A stretch of DNA of 64,000 bases, from positions 1,421,001-1,485,000 of the forward strand of contig CANXME010002590.1 in assembly GCA_948144175.1 (NCBI GenBank), in the 5' to 3' direction. Shown here in pieces: positions 10,501 through 20,957 of this stretch. Under the pieces are notes generated by a model, which saw only the letters and a program-made list of their open reading frames with translations, did not search any database and had not been told where the DNA came from. The stretch is from Closterium sp. NIES-65. Lineage: Eukaryota; Streptophyta; Zygnematophyceae; Desmidiales; Closteriaceae. A program made the position numbers and the translations under genes. Position 1 is the first letter of the stretch. Each line of letters starts with the position of its first letter.

Positions 10501-11886
10501 CAGCTGACCCACGTCGCCACCCTTCTCACCACTCGTCTCGTTCGTTTTAGTCACACTTGGCATATGAGTCCCATGCTCGCCCTCTTTTGTGGCACTACTG
10601 CTGGCTGTGGTACCTGCGGTTGCCTGTGAAGCTCCATTAGAAGCAGCTGACGCGCTATGACTGGTTTCGGTACTATCCCTGGTAACACCATCACCAGCAG
10701 CAGTCCCAGCAACACCAGTTGTGTTCGCTCCACCACCACCACCAGCACCGCTCTCACTAGACGACAACCCTGGCCGCGTTTCCCCCAAGTGACTCCAATC
10801 ATCGCTCCGAAACTCCCGCCTCGCCACCTGCCGCTTCCTCTCCGCCCCCCTCTCGCCCTTCTTCCTCTCCTCCTCCTCCTCCTCTTTAATCTCCTCGTCG
10901 AGATCCTTGCTTTTAAACAACCCCTTTAAAGGCATAAGCAGAGGAATATCGTCTCCGTCTAACTGGGTCTGCACTGCCTCTTTCTTGCCCTTCCCGTTGC
11001 TCCCTAGCTGCTCCCCCCTTCCATCCCCCGAGCCTGTTCCGTCAGTTTTATCAACCCCCCCCTCGCCTTCCCCTGTTGCACCTGCTACAGCAGCACCACC
11101 GTTGTTGTTGCCACCGCTGCTACCGCCACCACTGCCGCTGCTCTCACTAGCCCTGCTATCCGCCACCCCTCCACCTCCCCCTCCCGTCTCTTTCCGCGAG
11201 AGACCATTCGCGAACCCTCGCAGCCCCCCGTCCTCGTGATCAAGACGGTCTAAAGGCACAAACTCCCGCGCGATTTTCTCCCGTCGCTCCTCTCTGCGTT
11301 CCAAAACCATCCCCATCCCGATCCCCCCATGCTCCTTGTCCGAATTCTGCTGCTTCTCCGCCTCGTCCCCGCCCATGAACCGCTGCCATAGCCTCCGCCT
11401 GAGGCTAGTGTCCTGGCTTCCGCCTGCTCCCCCCATTCCGCCATTTCCCCCCCCTCCTCCCCTTCCGCCGCTTTCCCCGACCCCGCCTCCGCTTGTCCCT
11501 GCGATTTCGTCCGCAAAAGTAGAGTGGCCGTTTCTGCTATCTCCATGTATAATCGATGGTAGCAAACTCTCGTTAGTGCGTCTCCACGTGAAGGTCGTTA
11601 AACGGCGAGATTGACGATTAGGGTTGCCGGTAACACTAGCTGAAGGGGACTTCAGAGCAGAATCGTCATCTAGTATCGAAGCAGCTCTACCACGGGTGAG
11701 TAAACACGCGAGGGCAAGTAGAAGGTACAATGGTCTCGACAATGTGTAGGTTCTATGATTCCGGTGAGAGAACAGAGGAATCCTCGTCAGATTTGTACAG
11801 CTTCGAGACATGTCATCTGCGAGCGCTAATAGCGAGGATCCAGTGCACTCAAGGTCGGAATGGAAAACGATCCGTCGCATGCGCAA
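3598..11886 (-). CDS. KEA: K+/H+ antiporter of the KEA4/5/6 type, 5 exons, with a frameshift in exon 3
   Basis: Exons by splice phase: 9739-11886, 7898-8161, 6008-6348, 5344-5525, 3598-5187 (about 1507 aa if the frame is repaired). Exon 1 carries a signal-peptide-like stretch (PLYLLLALACLLTRGRA), a long disordered Gly/Ser/Glu region, then the KEA blocks KQEAVLETVARV, IDSQDNEYVIS and the first membrane helices. Exons 2-5 give QFGVVFLLFAIGVEFS, FLSMSSTAVVLKCLMD, ISQDCALGLLLAIMPAL, LSEGLGLSLEVGAFVAG, QVEPIRNLFAALFLASIGM and AQIGEFSFVLLSRA. This is the CPA2 exchanger core; plant relatives act in Golgi/TGN/prevacuolar membranes. No nucleotide-binding KTN domain is seen, as is usual for this subgroup. 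Exon 3 is 341 bases where 340 are needed; the extra base lies near 6100. Exon 5 adds an unusual disordered tail of about 480 residues. Met at 11811 is an alternative start nearer the signal peptide. Confidence 0.88.
5580..5658 (-). repeat. Intronic copy of the 5' half of KEA exon 4
   Basis: Starts with the same acceptor context and GNSYSERTLHQVEPIRNLF reading as exon 4 (5344-5525) and breaks off after LFLAS. It lies upstream of the full exon. Confidence 0.85.
5793..5947 (-). repeat. Intronic copy of the 3' half of KEA exon 3
   Basis: Encodes LLRLARGSFNSEIYHLGV...VCLCVALLSEGLGLSLEVGAF and keeps the donor GTGAGACC. Unlike the full exon it has no one-base insertion at the GV junction, so it preserves the expected reading. 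It lies downstream of the full exon and starts mid-exon without an acceptor. Confidence 0.85.
6363..6540 (+). repeat. 40-bp minisatellite in KEA intron 2
   Basis: Four tandem copies of a 40-base unit containing GTGTTGGAAAGGAGTAGG, placed between the full exon 3 and its partial upstream copy. Confidence 0.9.
6541..6769 (-). repeat. Intronic, interrupted copy of the 5' half of KEA exon 3
   Basis: Keeps the exon acceptor and reads IMLGTLISQDCALGLLLAIMPAL as in exon 3. After FALIA it is interrupted by about 55 bases that include the palindrome core TTGAGTCGACTCAA at 6567-6580, then resumes with the WLLARFF coding bases and stops. Confidence 0.85.
7054..7145 (-). repeat. Intronic copy of the 3' part of KEA exon 2 (decayed)
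   Basis: Reads LFIGGFLSLSSTAVVLKCL and INSMGSEHGQ. The donor is GC instead of GT. It lies downstream of the full exon. Confidence 0.85.
7202..7336 (-). repeat. Intronic copy of the 3' half of KEA exon 2 with donor
   Basis: Reads VLGGIVSSNTPQGLFIGGF through INSMGTEHGQ and ends in an intact donor GTACGG. It begins mid-exon, immediately beside the inverted-repeat element at 7348. Confidence 0.85.
7348..7844. mobile_element. Inverted-repeat (MITE-like) element in KEA intron 2
   Basis: About 497 bases bounded by imperfect terminal inverted repeats beginning TGGAGAAAGATGC and rich in GCGTCC/GGACGC words. Near the left end (about 7376-7404) a 14-base stem with a one-base centre forms a perfect hairpin. 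The interior holds a long poly-C run (about 7650-7682) and no coding sequence. TTCACAGCT occurs just outside both ends, but it is not adjacent to the termini, so I do not claim a target-site duplication. Confidence 0.5.
8218..8310 (-). repeat. Intronic copy of the 5' half of KEA exon 2 (copy nearest the exon)
   Basis: Degenerate reading of ENLSQFGVVFLPLPIGVEFS followed by ARMQGVH. Upstream of the full exon at 7898-8161. A shorter scrap of the same edge is at about 8385-8430. Confidence 0.75.
8570..8675 (-). repeat. Intronic copy of the 5' half of KEA exon 2 (middle copy)
   Basis: Contains the exon start with its acceptor context, then FAIGVEFSLAHMQGVHAVAL. A stop-like change after ETLA shows decay. 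Confidence 0.8.
8715..8825 (-). repeat. Intronic copy of the 5' half of KEA exon 2 (outer copy)
   Basis: Best kept of the upstream copies: ETLAQFGVVFLLFAIGVEFS then ARMQGVHAVAVA, after which it breaks off. Acceptor side retained. Confidence 0.85.
8983..9080. repeat. Direct repeat flanking a TTTTGAGTCGACTCAAAA palindrome
   Basis: A block of about 37 bases (starting ATTCCCCGTCTGATACC) occurs once on each side of the 18-bp palindrome at 9025-9042. This is the clearest single case of a palindrome sitting exactly at a duplication junction. Confidence 0.9.
9105..9560 (+). repeat. 11-bp minisatellite in KEA intron 1
   Basis: About 40 copies of CTCACACCTTA-like units with C/T variants. Open frames here are repeat artefacts. 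Confidence 0.95.
9594..9696 (-). repeat. Intronic copy of the 3' end of KEA exon 1
   Basis: Repeats the final about 103 bases of exon 1 (GLVGQPIILGY...HELVQ) including the donor GTGAGG. A possible TTAG acceptor precedes it, but the fragment begins mid-exon. It lies downstream of exon 1. Confidence 0.85.
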
Positions 11887-13424
11887 GCAGACAATAGTAC
11901 TTCCCCGCTAAGGCTTCACAGCACCTCCCATTGCGAGGAGAATGCGAGGGGTGACATACGGACAATAGGAACCGGTAGGAACCGGGAACAACCGGAAGCA
12001 ACCAGGAGCTTGACAATGACGTACCAAAGACAGTAACAGCCTGGGACTTATGGCGGACTTAGTGCGTGGCCTAGTCAGACACGCAATTCAGGAAGCTAAA
12101 AAGCCAAGACATCTAGTAGCCTGTCCGCGTATAGCCATTCGGTAGTCGCTGTCAGCTGGAGGTAGGTTTACAAATGCGATTAACTACATGGAAGAATGGC
12201 GGAAATCCAGGCGAGCTGCTGATAGGACGGCAATTGATAAGGTGTTTGCTGGATGCTCGGCTACAATGACTTTGTCAGACAAATCGCCGCTTTGCAGACG
12301 AGCTTTCCGTTTTGCTGTCATGTGTTCACTGAGGAGGACCTTGGGTCCAGATTCCTTGATTCGTCGCAACAAAAGCAGCTTCATTTTCACCTCGATAGTG
12401 AGCCTACACATTCTATGGCATTTGACATTCTAAAACTAACAATCACACGGTATACCTTTCTGAAATTATGATGAATCAAATTGGATGAAAATCACTGCTA
12501 TTACAGCTCAGAATATGAATCAATGCCAATCATGCTAGTTTATTGGCACATTGAGAAACGTCCAGCAAACAAAACGAGACTCTCGTTTTAGATTATATGC
12601 CGTGTCAGTTGTGCAACCATTCCTACCAACAACGCATCATTCAACAGAAGGTGTCGAGTAAGCACCTGAACAACTTCACTGCCCTCCTACCCAGAGATGG
12701 CGCAGGTGCCTTTTCTGATGTTTGCGCCGCTGTCACAGGTGTTATCCGCCCTCGTCGAACCGTCTATTCATCGTAGTCACTGCTTCCATTTATTTTCCAC
12801 CGTGCGATTGAGAGGGAAAGCCCTCTCAGGTTGCGCCAGCAAGGTTCACCAGTTAATCAGGAGGAGCAAGGCATTTCCCCCAACATCGCCGTCATTCCCG
12901 TCGAGCAAAAAGGATGAAGCCAAGCCATGTTGCTGCTGCTCGCTGAGCCAGAGGAGTCATGAATCGCGACTCAGAAGTCACCACCACCCCTCAACCAGAA
13001 GGAGCTGCTATAGTCACGAAAGCATACAATCGCTTGGCCCAGCCAGCCACCCTCCCTCCCTGGTCGCACCTTTCCCCATCCAGCTCGCTCGCACCTTTCC
13101 CCATCCAGCTGGTCAACCACACATCGTTAAAATATTTTCCAGCTGCAGGCCTCTTAGGAAACCGTGCAGGGTGGCATCATAGTCTAGACAGAAATCATTT
13201 ATCATTCACGTTCTGAAAGTGTTCCCTTGCCTAATCCAGAAGGCAGCCCACCGTGTCCTGCCGACTGATAAGCCAGGTCTCAGCGCCAGGGCTCAGTCGC
13301 CCTCCAGCTCCAACTCTGGTGTCCATCTGCCAACGCTCTGTCGTGCATAGCTGCATAGCATCTCCACTAGGTTATTCCCACTAGGTCTCATCTTTCGGAG
13401 TAGGATTCCCAAACTCCTGCCAGC
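11887..13424. other. Intergenic region between divergent KEA and LRR genes
   Basis: Contains the two 5' flanks. I see no conserved protein, tRNA or repeat array. Short open frames here have no recognisable domains and are not annotated. Confidence 0.6.
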
Positions 13425-14921
13425 ATGTCGCCAGCCAAACCAGCGTCAAGGTTACAATCGGTCGGCGTAGGGCTGCTAGCCATCATAGCAGCTTTCCTCC
13501 TCTTCTGGCCCGGCCCCGGTGACGTTCCCCGGCGTCGCCTCGCCTTCAAACCTCTGAACAAGGCGCAGATATTCAAGAGCCCGTTCAAGGGCTTCAGCAA
13601 GGGCGTGCAGGACATGATTAACAAGCTCAAGCAGCGCGACCGCACCATGGCGAAGTTCGTCGGGAACAGCGTCGAGACGATGCCGATCAGCGTCAACATG
13701 ACGCAGCAAGGCGTGCTCCTCGCGCTGAAAAAGGCCTGGGGAGGGAATTTCTATCAGTCGGAAACGTGGCTGCAGTCGGCGCAAGCCGAGCTCTGGTGGG
13801 GTGTGACGATCAACGAATTTGGAGCTGTTACAGCGTTGGAGTTACCACGTGCGGAGATCACCGGCCCACTCCCGATGCTGCTGACGAAGCTCACTGGGCT
13901 GACCTCGCTGGACCTCAGGGGGAACCACTTGAGAGGAAGCATTCCGAAAGGGCTACTCGCGGCTTTACCCGGTCTGCAGTCGCTGTACCTCAGCGATAAT
14001 AACCTCGTTGGCGAGTTTCCTTTTAACGAGGTTTTCAGGAGGCCGGTTGTTCCCATGGCGATGTTGCAAATTGACGGTAACGTCTTCACGGGGACCATCG
14101 CCGACGACGTTTTCGCGAATGCGACGTCGCTGCAGTCGCTCGGCCTCTCCGCCAACAAGTTCTCCGGGGCGATTCCCTCCAGCCTCGGCAACTGTCGGCA
14201 AATCTCAGCCATCGATCTGAGCGACAACCAGTTTACGGGGCAGATTCCAGGAAGCATAGCTGGCCTCCCTGCACTGTCAATCTTCGACGTCGGTCAGAAC
14301 AAACTTTCTGGGGTCATTCCGGATTTCTTGGGCAACTTCCCAAACATGATGAACCTCGACTTGAGCAACAACCAGTTCTACGGGGTCGTTCCGGCAACAT
14401 TTTCCAAGTTCGGGCAGACTTTGCGGGCAGTGAAGCTGGCCAACAATTTTCTCACGGGTCCACTGCCTCAATTTCCGAACCTTGGGCAGGGCTGTGGCTC
14501 TCCGGGTCCTGATGGCTCCGACAGCATCTCGTGCTACATGTTCAGCGTTCTCCTGGACTTATCCGGTAATTATTTTGAGGGCAGCACGCAGTTGACTATT
14601 CAGGTGCCCGGGTCGGAGGACTACCCTGGCACATCTCAAGTCTGCCCTGCTGAGTATCCTGAGAAGGTTCTGGTGGAGGGGAACTGTCTCACGACTGACG
14701 GTGTGGGGGATGCGGAGTGTACAGCTGAGGGTCAGAGGCTTCCTGAGCAGTGTAGCGCGTTCTGCGGAACAGGGACTCCAGTGGGCCAATGTGGCGGCAA
14801 TGGGGTGTGTGTTGTGGATACGTCGGTGGCAGCAGCAGCCAAGCCGAAATATGTGTGCAAGTGTGACAACGGGTTCCAGGCTCCTGCTGGTAATCCTTTG
14901 ACATGTGTGGCAGCTGCTTGA
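13425..14921 (+). CDS. Membrane-anchored or secreted leucine-rich-repeat protein with EGF-like tail
   Basis: Intronless, 498 aa. A hydrophobic segment at about residues 12-28 (VGVGLLAIIAAFLLFWPGP) is a signal peptide or anchor. An LRR N-cap region with a WGVTIN motif follows, then about eight plant-type LRRs (LTSLDLRGNHLRGSIP, LQSLYLSDNNLVGEFP, ISAIDLSDNQFTGQIP, MMNLDLSNNQFYGVVP) over residues 130-370. The last 110 residues are Cys-rich, with a CGGNGVCVVD ... YVCKCDNGF pattern like an EGF module. There is no kinase domain, so this is a receptor-like or extracellular protein without its own cytoplasmic signalling domain. Partner and ligand are unknown. Confidence 0.85.
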   Translation: MSPAKPASRLQSVGVGLLAIIAAFLLFWPGPGDVPRRRLAFKPLNKAQIFKSPFKGFSKGVQDMINKLKQRDRTMAKFVGNSVETMPISVNMTQQGVLLALKKAWGGNFYQSETWLQSAQAELWWGVTINEFGAVTALELPRAEITGPLPMLLTKLTGLTSLDLRGNHLRGSIPKGLLAALPGLQSLYLSDNNLVGEFPFNEVFRRPVVPMAMLQIDGNVFTGTIADDVFANATSLQSLGLSANKFSGAIPSSLGNCRQISAIDLSDNQFTGQIPGSIAGLPALSIFDVGQNKLSGVIPDFLGNFPNMMNLDLSNNQFYGVVPATFSKFGQTLRAVKLANNFLTGPLPQFPNLGQGCGSPGPDGSDSISCYMFSVLLDLSGNYFEGSTQLTIQVPGSEDYPGTSQVCPAEYPEKVLVEGNCLTTDGVGDAECTAEGQRLPEQCSAFCGTGTPVGQCGGNGVCVVDTSVAAAAKPKYVCKCDNGFQAPAGNPLTCVAAA

Positions 14922-15420
14922 GAAGCTCCTCCATCCCAGCCGCGTGTGTCGGCTGCTTGGAAAGTTCAATTCTTGAAGTTAGCTAGGAGACACGCGGTGT
15001 CAGTGTAGAACACCCCAACACACGCTTCTATTGTAATCTGGTTGGTTTGTATTTTCATGTTGTACACATATTTCATTATGATTAACAGAGGTTCTGGGAA
15101 TAATTTTTTATGTGCGTAGATTTACAAGGTGTTATTGAATTAACTCTGCTGATTTGAGTTTTAACTTTAGATGTAGCCAGTATGTCCATTCTCTAGATGT
15201 AAGAGCAAACAATAATCTTTGTACCTCACTTGGTTCTCGAGTGTACACAGCTCACATTGCTTCTTATGTTCCGAATCGCGTTTCATCGGGATAATATTGG
15301 TGTGACCAACCAAATGATGGATCATCCCGAAGGACCAGCTTCCCGCTTTTCGAATTGCCGAGATTCGTTTTGGCTCAAGTCGAGAGAGAGTTCCAAGCAT
15401 CTCATTTTCAGTTCAACATC
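14922..15420. other. LRR 3' flank and DMC1 5' flank
   Basis: AT-richer sequence with T-rich and TTGTA-type stretches expected of a plant 3' end, then the DMC1 promoter side. No gene seen. Confidence 0.5.
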
Positions 15421-15535
15421 CTGACGCAACAGATACCTTCAGGGGAGATCAAGCCGACTCCTTGTCGTTGCTTCAGCCGTGACCCTTGAGTCACGTATTG
15501 CTTCACTTCGAGCTCCACTTCGATCAAACAGAAAC

Positions 15536-17560
15536 ATGTAAGCGGCTGTTTAGGCAATCCGTGTCCACTCCAACCCCCTAGCCTTTCATTCACGAACATT
15601 TTGTTTCTTCAGGTCGGAAGCCGTGGCAGAACAAGCTCCCCATGTGGTTGATGCTGCCCAGGAATCTGAAGATGAAGAAGAAACATTTGAGTCAATTGAG
15701 AAGTGTAGGCATCCAAACATTGAAGGACTTCAGGGTGCTGTAACGAGGGGTTGACGTTCTCGACAGTGATCACGCAGGGAATTAATGCTGGAGACGTTAA
15801 GAAACTTCAGGATGCTGGAGTTTACACTTGCAATGGACTGATGATGTGGACAAAGAAGGTAGCTATATTACCGGGATTCCTATCAGTCTGGAAAATGGTG
15901 GTACCCTCGATACCCACCGTGCCTTTCTTCGCAGGCCCTCTGTGACATCAAGGGTCTTTCCGATGCCAAAGTCGAGAAGATTCTTGAGGCCGCGGGTAAA
16001 CTAGTGGTGAGTTTCTTCAAAGTCCGCTACATTCGCATCTTACAGCGGCGGCTATAACCTATTGTTTGATTCATTTTGGTTACAGAACTGTGGCTACGTT
16101 ACGGGAAACGAAGCTCTTAACCTGGTAAGGGTTCATGCCCACATGCCCCATTAGCTTCATGAAGTTCCGTGAGCACCCTCACTCATGACCTATTACTATC
16201 AGAGGAAACAAGTCGTAAGGATCACGACAGGAAGCCAGGCCTTGGACGATCTCCTTGGAGGTTCGCCGTCATGCATTTTATTTGGGGTTACTTTCTTTCT
16301 TCAGTAGGCCTAGGCCTCACGACCATTGACCATGTCACGTTTCCAGGTGGCATTGAGACCATGGCCATAACTGAAGCTTTTGGTGAATTTCGGTAAGTGC
16401 TGCCCATGAATATTTGTTTGCTGCCCCACGTGGTGGTATTGGACCTAACAGGTTTACGCCTTCCAGGACGGGCAAGACTCAACTTGCACACACATTATGT
16501 GTGGCAACACAGGTATGCTACGTGAAAGATGACAGGTACATTTTGAGAAAAGCAACGTTTGCTAACTACCTGAACTATCCGCTGCGCAGCTGCCAATCAA
16601 CATGAAAGGTGGCAATGGCAAAGTGGCCTTCATTGACACCGAAGGAACATTGTAAGTGATCATTAAATCAGAAGTTGTTTTGATGGATGTATCAAGTTGC
16701 AAGTTACTTATACTTGCCTGTTTGTGAATCAGCCGTCCAGAGAGAATTGTTCCAATCGCCGAGAGATTTGGCTTGGATCCAAATGCCGTGCTTGACAATG
16801 TAAGCAAATGATTTTTTAGGGACCATGTATGTACGTAAGTCTGTTACACTGATTCTCGTCGTAATGCAGATCATATTCGCTCGAGCTTACACGCACGAGC
16901 ATCAATACCAGCTTCTCATTGCACTTGCCGCAAAGATGGCTGAAGAGCCCTTCAAGCTGCTGGTGAGCATCTTCGCTTCCGGTTACCGTTTCATAACCAT
17001 TTAACTTACCCAATTTCAATGGCTCATTGGAAATCATTACGTCTGGACAGATCATCGACTCCATCACAGCTTTGTTCAGGGTGGACTTCACGGGGCGTGG
17101 AGAACTAGCGGAGAGACAGGTAAGAAACGACTAATAAGCCCAACATAAATCAGTTATGTTTTCCTGACACTGTTTCGCTTTACAGCAAAAACTGGCGCAA
17201 ATGCTCTCAAGAATCACGAAGATTTCTGAGGAGTTTAACGTGGCTGTCTTTCTTACCAACCAAGGTAAAGCAGTCGCCACTGAGTGTACTTCCAACGGGA
17301 GACTCAGCGTTCTAAACTAACATGTGTCATTCCGTGCTGAATTGGCAGTCATTGCTGACCCCGGAGGAGGAACATTCGTAGCTGACCCCAAGAAGCCTGC
17401 TGGAGGTCATGTTATGGCTCATGCATCCACCGTGCGGTTGATGTTCCGCAAGGGCAAGGGGGAGCAGCGCATATGCAAGGTAATCGACTCGCCAAATTTG
17501 CCTGAATCTGAAGCTACCTTCGCAATTGCCAACGGAGGAGTCGTAGACGCAAAGGATTAA
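15536..17560 (+). CDS. DMC1: Meiotic recombinase DMC1, 14 exons, start codon split by intron 1
   Basis: RecA/RAD51-family ATPase that forms filaments on resected DNA and drives strand exchange between homologues in meiosis. Exons: up to 15537, 15613-15704, 15767-15858, 15935-16006, 16086-16124, 16203-16260, 16347-16392, 16467-16512, 16590-16651, 16733-16799, 16870-16962, 17051-17119, 17186-17264, 17349-17560. These sum to 342 aa, matching the usual plant length of about 344. Helix-hairpin-helix region [15 protein letters not shown]; Walker A GEFRTGKT (131-138); Walker B LLIIDS (about 222-227); [17 protein letters not shown]-terminus [13 protein letters not shown] and [20 protein letters not shown] distinguish DMC1 from RAD51. 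Introns are 60-90 bases with GT-AG ends. Exon 1 ends in AT and exon 2 starts with G, so the ATG exists only after splicing; no other ATG is seen between 15421 and 15537. Confidence 0.95.
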
Positions 17561-17841
17561 GAACGTTTCACTGAGAAAATGGCAACAATCCAGTTGCGGC
17601 TGGGTACTCATGTTGAGTAGTATGTACCTATCAAGAGTATGAGATTGTATTACAACACATTTACTATTTACAGAAAGAATTACACACAACAATTTAACAA
17701 ACTACATCGTAATGCACAACAAACTATGTACACAGCAAACTCAAGCGCCGGAACTAGTGCCCGAACAAGCAAGAGCAAAAAATGGCATGGCATGCTTCCT
17801 AGCAGCTAGGCTTTACACTGGGAACAAACTACCCTAGTTGC
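17561..17841. other. Shared 3' flank of convergent DMC1 and STAY-GREEN
   Basis: 280 bases between two convergent stops. It should contain both polyadenylation regions; no further gene is seen. Confidence 0.6.
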
Positions 17842-19401
17842 TTAGTTGCTATCACCCTCATATGGAGGTGGAGGGATTTCGAAGCCTGCCATAGCCACTC
17901 TTATCTCTTCAACCGGCCACTGATGCTCCTTCTCAGCTGCTATACCAATAGCTTCGGCCACTCTTTGTGCCCCGTAGCTGAGTTGAGATTGTGTCTTCTC
18001 TGCTCCAGTCTGCAAGGTGAGGCACAGTGGGCAGAGTGGAATATGAAGTTCATAATTGGCATGGACATAAGTACAGTTGAATTCCCCCACAACAAAAGCC
18101 TGAAGTTCAGAAGTACAGCTCTTACCTGGGCTGCTGAATGCAGATGTCCCCAGCACTCGTGCCTGTTGTACTCCGGAATGTTTGAATGGAAGTGTACCCA
18201 CACCAGCGCATCCTCAAGGTCTGAAAACACAAGAACAGCTTGTGTAATATCATCCCACTTAACTTGGAACAGCCATGGAACAGCCATGGCATGTGCTTAT
18301 CAAATGCATACCTGGATGCTTATCGAAGAGTGCCCTATCACCGTGTCGGAACGCCTCCAAAACGACTGGAAGCTCCTTCCTGAAGATCCAGAATCTCAGG
18401 GCTGCAATGGCGTTCAGCAGGAAATGACCTCCACTGATGTGGCAGTGGACGTGGAGTGACATGTGGCAGTCTGAGCCATTGCAAGCATGCTCCGGGTGAA
18501 CCTCTTGCCAAGGGTCCCTCAAGTAGGGCGAACGGAAGTCTGCTAAGCTGCAGTGCTGGCGCCACACTGCAAGCACCTCGTCCCTCTGCAGCCGAGAGTA
18601 CCAGCCCATGAACTGTACCATGCCAATGAAAGAAAAGAGAAGAAAAGAAAAAAGAAAAAAGATACCTGAATCCCACATCGACAAGTCCTGAAATGCGAGA
18701 AGACATGTTCTCGCAATAAAAACATGCAGTATGCAATGGACAAAATAGGCAAGAAAGTAATTTAGACTGTTCCATCACGGCCCGACTCAAACTCACCTGA
18801 GATTTGTTGAATTCGTGCGCGATGGCGAGGGTGAGCCCAGCAGTGACGTCCGAGTGGGTGAAAGTGTACATCCGGGGCAGTGGCGCGTGTGCTGGATGTT
18901 GCTCCTCCTCTGCTCCCATGAACACCACCTGAAGCTTCTTTGACTCAAAGACTGCCGGGCCGAACAATCTCACCTGTGAGATTAGGAAAGTGGGTTGTGG
19001 AGATAACATGAGGTGAATTGCAAAATAAGAGGCAGAATAGGAGGAAAACAAACAAAAAATTTCCAGGTCAGGCTGCATCTACTTGCTCTTCGGAGGGAAA
19101 CTACTCAAAAGTGAAGACAATTCTGCAGTACCTGAACGCGAGACTTAGCAGCCATTCCCATCGAGTTCCTGCCTGAAGCAGTCAGCCGTGCCTGTCCAAC
19201 ACCAGCCATCTCCCCATCCCTGAAAGACACCCCACGGCTAGAACTCTGAGCAGCCACTGAATTCCGCTTTGGAGGAAATGACTTCGCGGAATAAGGAGTG
19301 GCTACGCGCTTCTGACTCATGGTAGGACCCGAGAGATGATTCCTGCTACCGCCAAGGAATTGAACCTTAGACGGAGCAGGAGCCAAACCCAAGCTAGCCA
19401 T
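17842..19401 (-). CDS. SGR: STAY-GREEN/SGR-like magnesium dechelatase, 5 exons
   Basis: Removes Mg from chlorophyll a (SGR) or chlorophyllide (SGRL), the entry to chlorophyll breakdown in plastids. Exons: 19132-19401, 18797-18973, 18312-18612, 18126-18220, 17842-18009; they sum to 336 aa with all phases consistent. Exon 1 is Ser/Arg-rich and fits a plastid transit peptide. Core motifs: VRLFGPAVFESKKLQVVFMG, YTFTHSDVTAGLTLAI, WYSRLQRDEVLAVW, MSLHVHCHISGGHFLL, KELPVVLEAFRHGD, EDALVWVHFHSN and HECWGHLHSA. An extra segment of about 30 residues (DFRSPYLRDPWQEVHPEH) sits before MSLHVHCHISG. The C-terminal cysteine-rich motif typical of senescence SGRs is absent; the end is IPPPPYEGDSN, which favours the SGR-like subgroup. 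Introns are short and free of duplicated exon pieces. Confidence 0.93.
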
Positions 19402-20399
19402 GACGTCACTAGTGATTTTTCTCTTTGACAGACAAGGGAGGTTGCAACTACTGCTAGCGAGCAGGAACGGCTGCTGAGAAAGTGCTGCTGCTCAGCTGTT
19501 GTTCGTTCGTTCGTTCTGAAAGAGTGGCGGCTTATGCAGAGGTGGTTACACGATATGAGGATTTCGAGCTCCGGATGAGTTTGCTCATGGTTACTGCAGC
19601 TGCTTTTCTACGCTGCTTCCGCTTCTTGATTCGACGGTGGGGCTCGCATCGGCGACAGCAGCGAATCGAATTTCCGATCGACTCCATCGGGACGCACGAA
19701 TTTTTTGTCATGCGCTCTTTCTAGGCTCAACACATGGCGAGTCGCGACGGAAATAGAGCCAGATGTCAGAGAGTACAGCTGTTCACTACTAGTTCATCAC
19801 CTCACCACCTCACCACCTCAACACCTCACCACCTCACCAGCTACCCCAGCTCTTCTGCTCGCTATGAGACTGAGAAAGCAGAGCAGGCTCTAGCACCGAC
19901 GTGGCGCGTGCTGGGGGTGTCATGGACGGGCAGTAGCATGTCGCTAAAGCGCGCGTTAAAAGCGAGGCGAGAAGGGCCGACACAAGCTCGCCACGTCATT
20001 AGCATCACCTGCTGCGCTGGAACCTAATTGCACTTGCACATGTACTCACTACGAGCGCACTCGAAGGAGACTTACCATAATTCGTGTACCTTTTGAAGCC
20101 GTTAAACCAGATAACTCATTCTCACTACATCTGCTCATGCTTCAGTTAGTTTGGTACCCACTCTTGTGTATCACACGAACAATAGTTCGGAATTAAGGTC
20201 GTTTTACGACGTCACATGCAATAAGTCTCATTTCGCAATTAGAATAGTACTCTCATTTAGCATAACGGAATACTGTTGATTCATTACTGCTCGCGAAATG
20301 TATTCATAATGTATGTTCCTTCAGGCTTAGCTGGAATCAGAGTACCATTATTGAGCATGTCTAAAGTCTGTGCAATTTGCAAAGCACGAGTCGCAACGC
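19402..20399. other. Intergenic region upstream of STAY-GREEN
   Basis: Contains the STAY-GREEN 5' flank and a short CTCACCAC tandem patch (about 19796-19842). No supported gene. Confidence 0.5.
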
Positions 20400-20475
20400 A
20401 ATGTGCGGTGCTTGTGAGAAATGTGCATCGCTTTCTTAGCAATTACTGTTCCGCCGCGAAAGCCGCCGCAGAAAT
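20400..20475 (+). promoter_or_regulatory. Conserved far-upstream block of secreted-protein gene 1
   Basis: Matches 30238-30317 upstream of the second secreted gene, including GCAATTACTGTTCCGCCG. Retained in both copies of the segmental duplication while nearby sequence diverged, so it may be regulatory. Confidence 0.5.
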
Positions 20476-20957
20476 TGTGACCCCACACAACCCAGAAAGA
20501 AACTCTTGCCTGCAGCAGTTACCAACTCCGAAGCGCTTCGTTGAAAGGCCAAGGCCTTCTGAAAAATCTCTTTACCTCTCCTTATCGTCAAAAAACTTCC
20601 CCAACCCATCTCTTTCCCCCATCCCCCTCACCAAATCATCTCGTCAGCAGGAACCCAACCCAACCAGCCCACACGCACTCCCCATTCCCCTCATGCAAGT
20701 CAACCCGTAAGCAAGCAGGAACCCAACCAGCCCACAAACACTCTGAACTCTGAACGCATCAGAAAGTGAAAATTATATGTCACTCCAGATCGTCACACTG
20801 TCCAAGCTCCCTGGTGGTCTGCGCCGCATCTGATGCTGCAAGGTTCAGCAATGAACTGAGGCGCTACGAGACGTATCGACTCGCGTCGAATAATGTCGAG
20901 CCGCACCACATCAGCAAAACCAAAATCGGCCTGCCTGGCTGGCCCACTGGCCTTAGG

